Shown here piece after piece: positions 60,041 to 64,000 of a stretch of 64,000 nt of DNA (position 1 is its first letter; each line of letters opens with the position of its first letter). Position numbers and translations under genes: made by a program. The notes under the pieces were generated by a model. That model was not told where the DNA came from. It saw only the letters and a list, made by a program, of their open reading frames with translations, and made no database searches. Source of the stretch: Epiperipatus broadwayi (Eukaryota; Onychophora; Udeonychophora; Euonychophora; Peripatidae); assembly GCA_028023455.1 (NCBI GenBank), contig JAQFVV010000157.1, positions 372,001 to 436,000 on the forward strand. The letters run 5' to 3'.

Positions 60041-61829
60041 AAAATATTACATAGGGGATAGAGAAAGGTGAATAACTCCGTGTGTGTAAATTAAAAAAAA
60101 AACAGATATATTAATCTTTAACTGAGATTTAAAGTTTATATCTGTGCTAGAGATAATCTCTAGTTTCGAAAATGATTAGTAATAATCATTAGTGTATTTA
60201 TCTAAAATGGATGGGGTCAAAGTTGTTAGTGGAGGGAGTTTGACAATGGTAAATGAAAATGTAACAATTTATTTTGGAACTAAAACATTTCCTTTAGTTG
60301 TGAAAAGTGTATATACTGAAACAAGAAAGAGCAGCTTTGAAGCATTCTTCTTATAAAGCCAGAAAATTGTTAGATATGGGATGATCTAAATAATAGTTTG
60401 TTCTACTATAATTTGGGTTTCATTTCTTTCTACTATGCATGGTCTCTTTCAGCAAATAAGTTTCTATTCCAGTTTGGATTAGATTACTAATCTGAAAATA
60501 TTTAAAAAAGTTTAATAATGTGAACATCAATGCCTGAAATAATCAGGCACCAACAATCTGAATTCCTTTAAAACTGAGACAGATTCAATATTTTTTCCTA
60601 TACTTTTGAAACTGATGTTACTTTATTATTTCCTTGTGGTTGACTTGTAAAAAACAAAATGCTCCTACATAAGTACTACCCTTTTAACACCACATAATAT
60701 CAAAAAAATTCAATGCTAATCACTGTTGCTCCTGTTACTTTGTCCAACCATATATATATCAACCAGCATGATGTCTGCAACATATCTGAATGATCTTCAT
60801 TACTTAGATGGTGGCAAGTGAGATTCAGTGAAAACATCAATATAAAAACAATATTATTAAGAAAATATGTATATATGGGCAAATCCAAAATATATTTACA
60901 GATCTATCTATCTGCCTATTTATCTGCCCACTTCACACTCATCCCTCCATCTGTCTATATTAATTATTACATTAAATTTTTGGGCTTAATGGTAGTTATA
61001 TGATAAGCAATTTAAAAGTTATAGTTTAGATCAATTTTTAACATTGTAGACTTCTTTGTAAAATCCAATCAATGGAAATCAATAACAATAATACAGACAT
61101 TACTGTAAGTAATACAATGAGGATTAAATGATAAATGTTTAGCTTTAATAATAATGGTAAAATTGCAATCTTTTTATAAATCAACAATTTTTAAGCTTTT
61201 ATTTCCAAATATTCTTTTTCTATACAAACGAAATCAAGCAGATTAGTATCACATAAAATGTTAGATGTCTTTTCATGTTTATAAAAAAAAACTGATATCT
61301 GTACTTCATGATTTTTGCGCTATTATTTATATATATACACACAGAAATGTTGTGACATGCAATTTTAATTTAATTTTCATTTCTCCATAGGATATATATA
61401 TATATCAAGGTAATTTTTGCAGGATGTAGTGTGAACAGCTTGAGACTTATTCTGTTTCACTAACTTATTATTTTGGAATTAATACTTTTTATTTAGGAAT
61501 GGTGCATATTTAAAACCTCTATTATAGCTTATAAAAAGATGATGAATCTTGTTATTGAATAATACAACAAGATGCAACTAAATCCAAGGCATAATATATT
61601 ATCTGCATTGCACTTATTAGCTTTAATAAAGATGCATAACACTGAAAAACAATTTAGCTTGTAATGTTTGAATTAATTATATTATAAATGCCATTAAGTT
61701 TGAAAAATTTGGATTGGACAATTAATTATTATATTATAATTTATATTGATAATTATCATTTTGACTTATATATATATAATAAGGGTAATAATACTAATGG
61801 CTAAATGTATTTATAAGTAATCATGAAAA
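60041..61829. other. AT-rich intergenic DNA, no gene seen
   Basis: Nothing recognised beyond short TA tracts. Confidence 0.5.
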
Positions 61830-61973
61830 TGGGTCAACACTTATGACAATTCCAATATCAATAACAATCTCAAACTGTTTTCAAGGCAACTTCCTTTTAA
61901 CAATAAAGGTGGAATCAAGGAAGTTGTCTTGACAACCAGTTGAGATTGCTGAATGTCTTAGTATTGACTGATT
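61830..61973. repeat. MITE-like hairpin, second M1 copy
   Basis: Shares CAATATC, AACAATCTCAAACTGTTTTC and TTTTAACAATAAAGGTGGAATC with 41338-41625. The arms (about 61832-61893 and 61918-61973) pair around a shorter loop, so this copy is a deleted version. Confidence 0.75.
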
Positions 61974-62004
61974 TTTAATAATTATATATAAATAAACTTT
62001 AAAT

Positions 62005-62505
62005 TAAACAGCTCATTGTTTATGGAAAAAGGGAGTAAATCACCCTTCCCCAGACTATGAATTAAAAGCATTTTTTAAATGTTGAACAAAGAATCAAGAA
62101 TAGAATGAATCCACCTATTCTTGGAAGCTCTGATGTTTATAAACATACCTTAATCAATATTGTTTGTAATTCAAAGTGAAATTGTTTACTTATACATTGA
62201 GCTATGTTTAATTTAAAATTTAGAATATTAAATCTTATTTAATTATTACAATCAAGATGTTAAACGAGAGATGCTGACTCCAACTTTGTATAATTTATTG
62301 AGTTTATTAACTCTAAAATGCCACCATATTTCATTTGGTGGATAAATTGTTTTCATTCTGAATTACCAACAATGTTGACAAAGATATGTTAATAAACATC
62401 AGAGCTCCAAGGAATAGATGGATTCATTTTATTCTTGATTCTTTGATCATCAGTTTTTAATTCATAGCCTGGGGATGGGTGATTTACTCCCTTTGAGTGT
62501 ATATA
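62005..62505. repeat. Inverted pair of R1 repeats
   Basis: Arms at about 62005-62155 and 62385-62505: AGGGAGTAAATCACCC faces GGGTGATTTACTCCCT, and CCTATTCTTGGAAGCTCTGA faces its complement. Single R1 copies lie at 23945-24045 and 25985-26095. The spacer of about 230 bp is AT-rich. Confidence 0.85.
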
Positions 62506-62557
62506 TATATATAATATTATTATTATTCAATGTCTGTATTTTTAAAGCAATATACAT

Positions 62558-62728
62558 AATTGTATAACTGAATATTTGTAAATACAGTAACTAAATAATT
62601 AAAAATTTTAACCACTTAGGAGCGCTTTCAATTATCTCAGATTACTGAGATAATCGAAAGCGCTCCTAAGTGGATAAATTTTTTAATTATTTAGTTACTG
62701 TATTTACAAATATTCAGTTATATAATTA
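62558..62728. repeat. Near-perfect 171-bp palindrome of PLE ends
   Basis: Arms of about 83 bp with a 4-base loop at 62641-62644. Each arm carries GCGCTCCTAAGTGGATAAAT or its complement and ACTGAATATTTGTAAATACA. The same string, less exact, forms the ends of the PLE at 15999-17176 (GCACTCCTAAGTGGATAAAA at 17091; TTATCCACTTAGGAGTG at 16067). It is therefore two PLE ends joined head to head. TGAGATAATCGAAAGC at the centre recalls part of a hammerhead core, but CTGATGA is incomplete. Confidence 0.9.
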
Positions 62729-64000
62729 CACACACATATATATATATTGTAAGTCAGAATTGTCTATCTCGCTAACACACTGCAGAATTCAAACCCCAGA
62801 CACGAAACTGAACATTCTAGGAGGGGTTGCCTTCTAGATATACTAAGTTCGAATCTAAAGCCCAAATTTCACAGCGCCATCTACGTGACAACGCATCTGA
62901 TGCCACTACTAGTATGACCTTTGACCGGTGCTTGGTGGTCAGGGAAAAACAAAAGACTCTATACTAAAAGAAGTTTGGGTGGCTAATTAAAGTCTATGGA
63001 TTAACAAAAGAAATGCAGAAAATATATATATAGACCGAGACAGTGATAGGAATCAAATAAAATAAGAGATCAAATTTAGTTTTAAATATTTTCACAAAAT
63101 TTATTCATATAAATTATATATATAACGCCACTGTCTGCTTATATGAGACAGGGATGCGTATTAAATAATTGTAGGCATTATATTCCCACAACTGACAAAA
63201 AGACTTTAAAACAAAGTGATGTATTCTATTCCTTGGGCTAATAGCATTACGATAATGTGCTTGACGAGATAGGAACATGTGCGAGGTGCTTTGAGCAATT
63301 ATACAACTTTAAGAAAATATTTGAAATTAAGTGTTATAAAATATTTATTGATTTCGAGAATAGCACGGACAAAAGTTTACTAAGCAACAAAGTGGGAATG
63401 TGATCAAGGCATTTATTTGAGAATAATAATAATAGAGTTACATTGGGAGGTCAGTATTGCTGCTAATGAATTTATTAAAGTTGGAGGGTGTGACACATTT
63501 AAGTCACGGATGCTTTGTAGAATAAATATAAAATAAAACAATATTGAAGATTCGGAATAATTAAGGAGGGCATCTCGCCACTAACCTGTAGGAAAGTATT
63601 TTATGAACAGCTGAAACTTAGCGACTGTGTGACGATTGCGTTTAATTCCCAGGGGTGTCATTTGGGACGTTTTCTGCCTGGAAACTTGCAATAAGCGAAA
63701 AGAACGGACTTTGCCATGTAAAGAATTCTTGGAAAAATAAAACAAAGCGGTCTCAACAACCAATTCATTTACCAGCAATACGAGACTAGTGTATATAAAA
63801 ACATACTAAATGGGTTTTACTCGGATTAAGAGAAATGCCTAATCAAATTCCCTGAAATTCATTTAAAAGGGTCCGCACATTCTCGACGTCAATGATGAAC
63901 TTTATAATTAAAGTAGAACACAGTAATTAAAATAGGAAAATGCATGCTTGCAGGTTTGAAAAATAAGTATAGATTTATATACGCAATCATGCATTAGGGG
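62729..64000. other. Mixed intergenic DNA at window end, no gene seen
   Basis: Somewhat less AT-rich (62740-62970 and 63120-63900) with phrases such as CACAGCGCCATCTACGTGAC and GGGCATCTCGCCACTAACCT. No ORF beyond a chance 65-codon minus frame at 63581-63778. It may belong to an unrecognised element running off the window. Confidence 0.4.

Overview
This is a window of an animal nuclear genome, very AT-rich (roughly three quarters A+T by eye), dominated by transposable elements and their ruins, with one credible host-gene fragment. Signs of a eukaryote are a spliced terminal exon, a non-LTR retrotransposon with long target-site duplications, tRNA-derived SINEs, Penelope-like elements, a hAT/BED transposase relic and long tetranucleotide microsatellites. 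The mix (tRNA-SINEs, Penelope elements, zinc-knuckle LINE, compound microsatellites, huge gene-poor stretches) suggests an invertebrate, perhaps a cephalopod or other mollusc. That placement is an inference; a cnidarian or other AT-rich invertebrate is not excluded.

Layout. 1-8.2 kb: a SINE, a decayed coiled-coil reading frame split by a 563-bp palindromic insertion with 14-bp target duplications, a full-length SINE with target duplication, and a hAT-type transposase relic. 8.2-15.1 kb: palindromes, a 500-bp repeat, a decayed minus-strand frame, a 300-bp compound microsatellite and an unrecognised decayed plus-strand frame. 16-17.6 kb: a Penelope-like element (PLE) with GIY-YIG endonuclease remains between 354-bp inverted arms, then a 385-bp near-perfect palindrome with a hammerhead-like motif in each arm. 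19.6-23.7 kb: two ~690-bp direct repeats, LTR-like, around ~2.7 kb without ORFs. 24-30.4 kb: foldback and tandem repeats plus a decayed LINE reverse transcriptase (RT). 31-36.1 kb: a decayed LINE C-terminus, then a nested set of inverted repeats around a second PLE. 37.7-38.4 kb: the last coding exon of a host gene on the minus strand. 41-43.3 kb: a MITE-like hairpin, a third PLE relic and SINE fragments. 48.5-54.7 kb: a structurally complete non-LTR retrotransposon, 6.2 kb between perfect 20-bp target-site duplications, with intact ORF1 and an ORF2 broken by one stop and two 1-nt indels. 54.7-64 kb: AT-rich sequence, a full-length SINE and several hairpins, one of them a near-perfect palindrome of PLE ends.

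How the parts relate. The LINE is the youngest large insertion. Its ORF1 should make an RNA-binding protein and ORF2 the endonuclease/RT, but this ORF2 is dead, so the copy could move only with help in trans. The SINEs have A-rich tails and target duplications, so they relied on some LINE machinery; which one cannot be told here. The most striking property of the window is its density of inverted repeats: about fourteen hairpin-capable structures from 0.14 to 3.2 kb, several built from PLE ends. Most remaining short ORFs are chance frames in low-complexity DNA.
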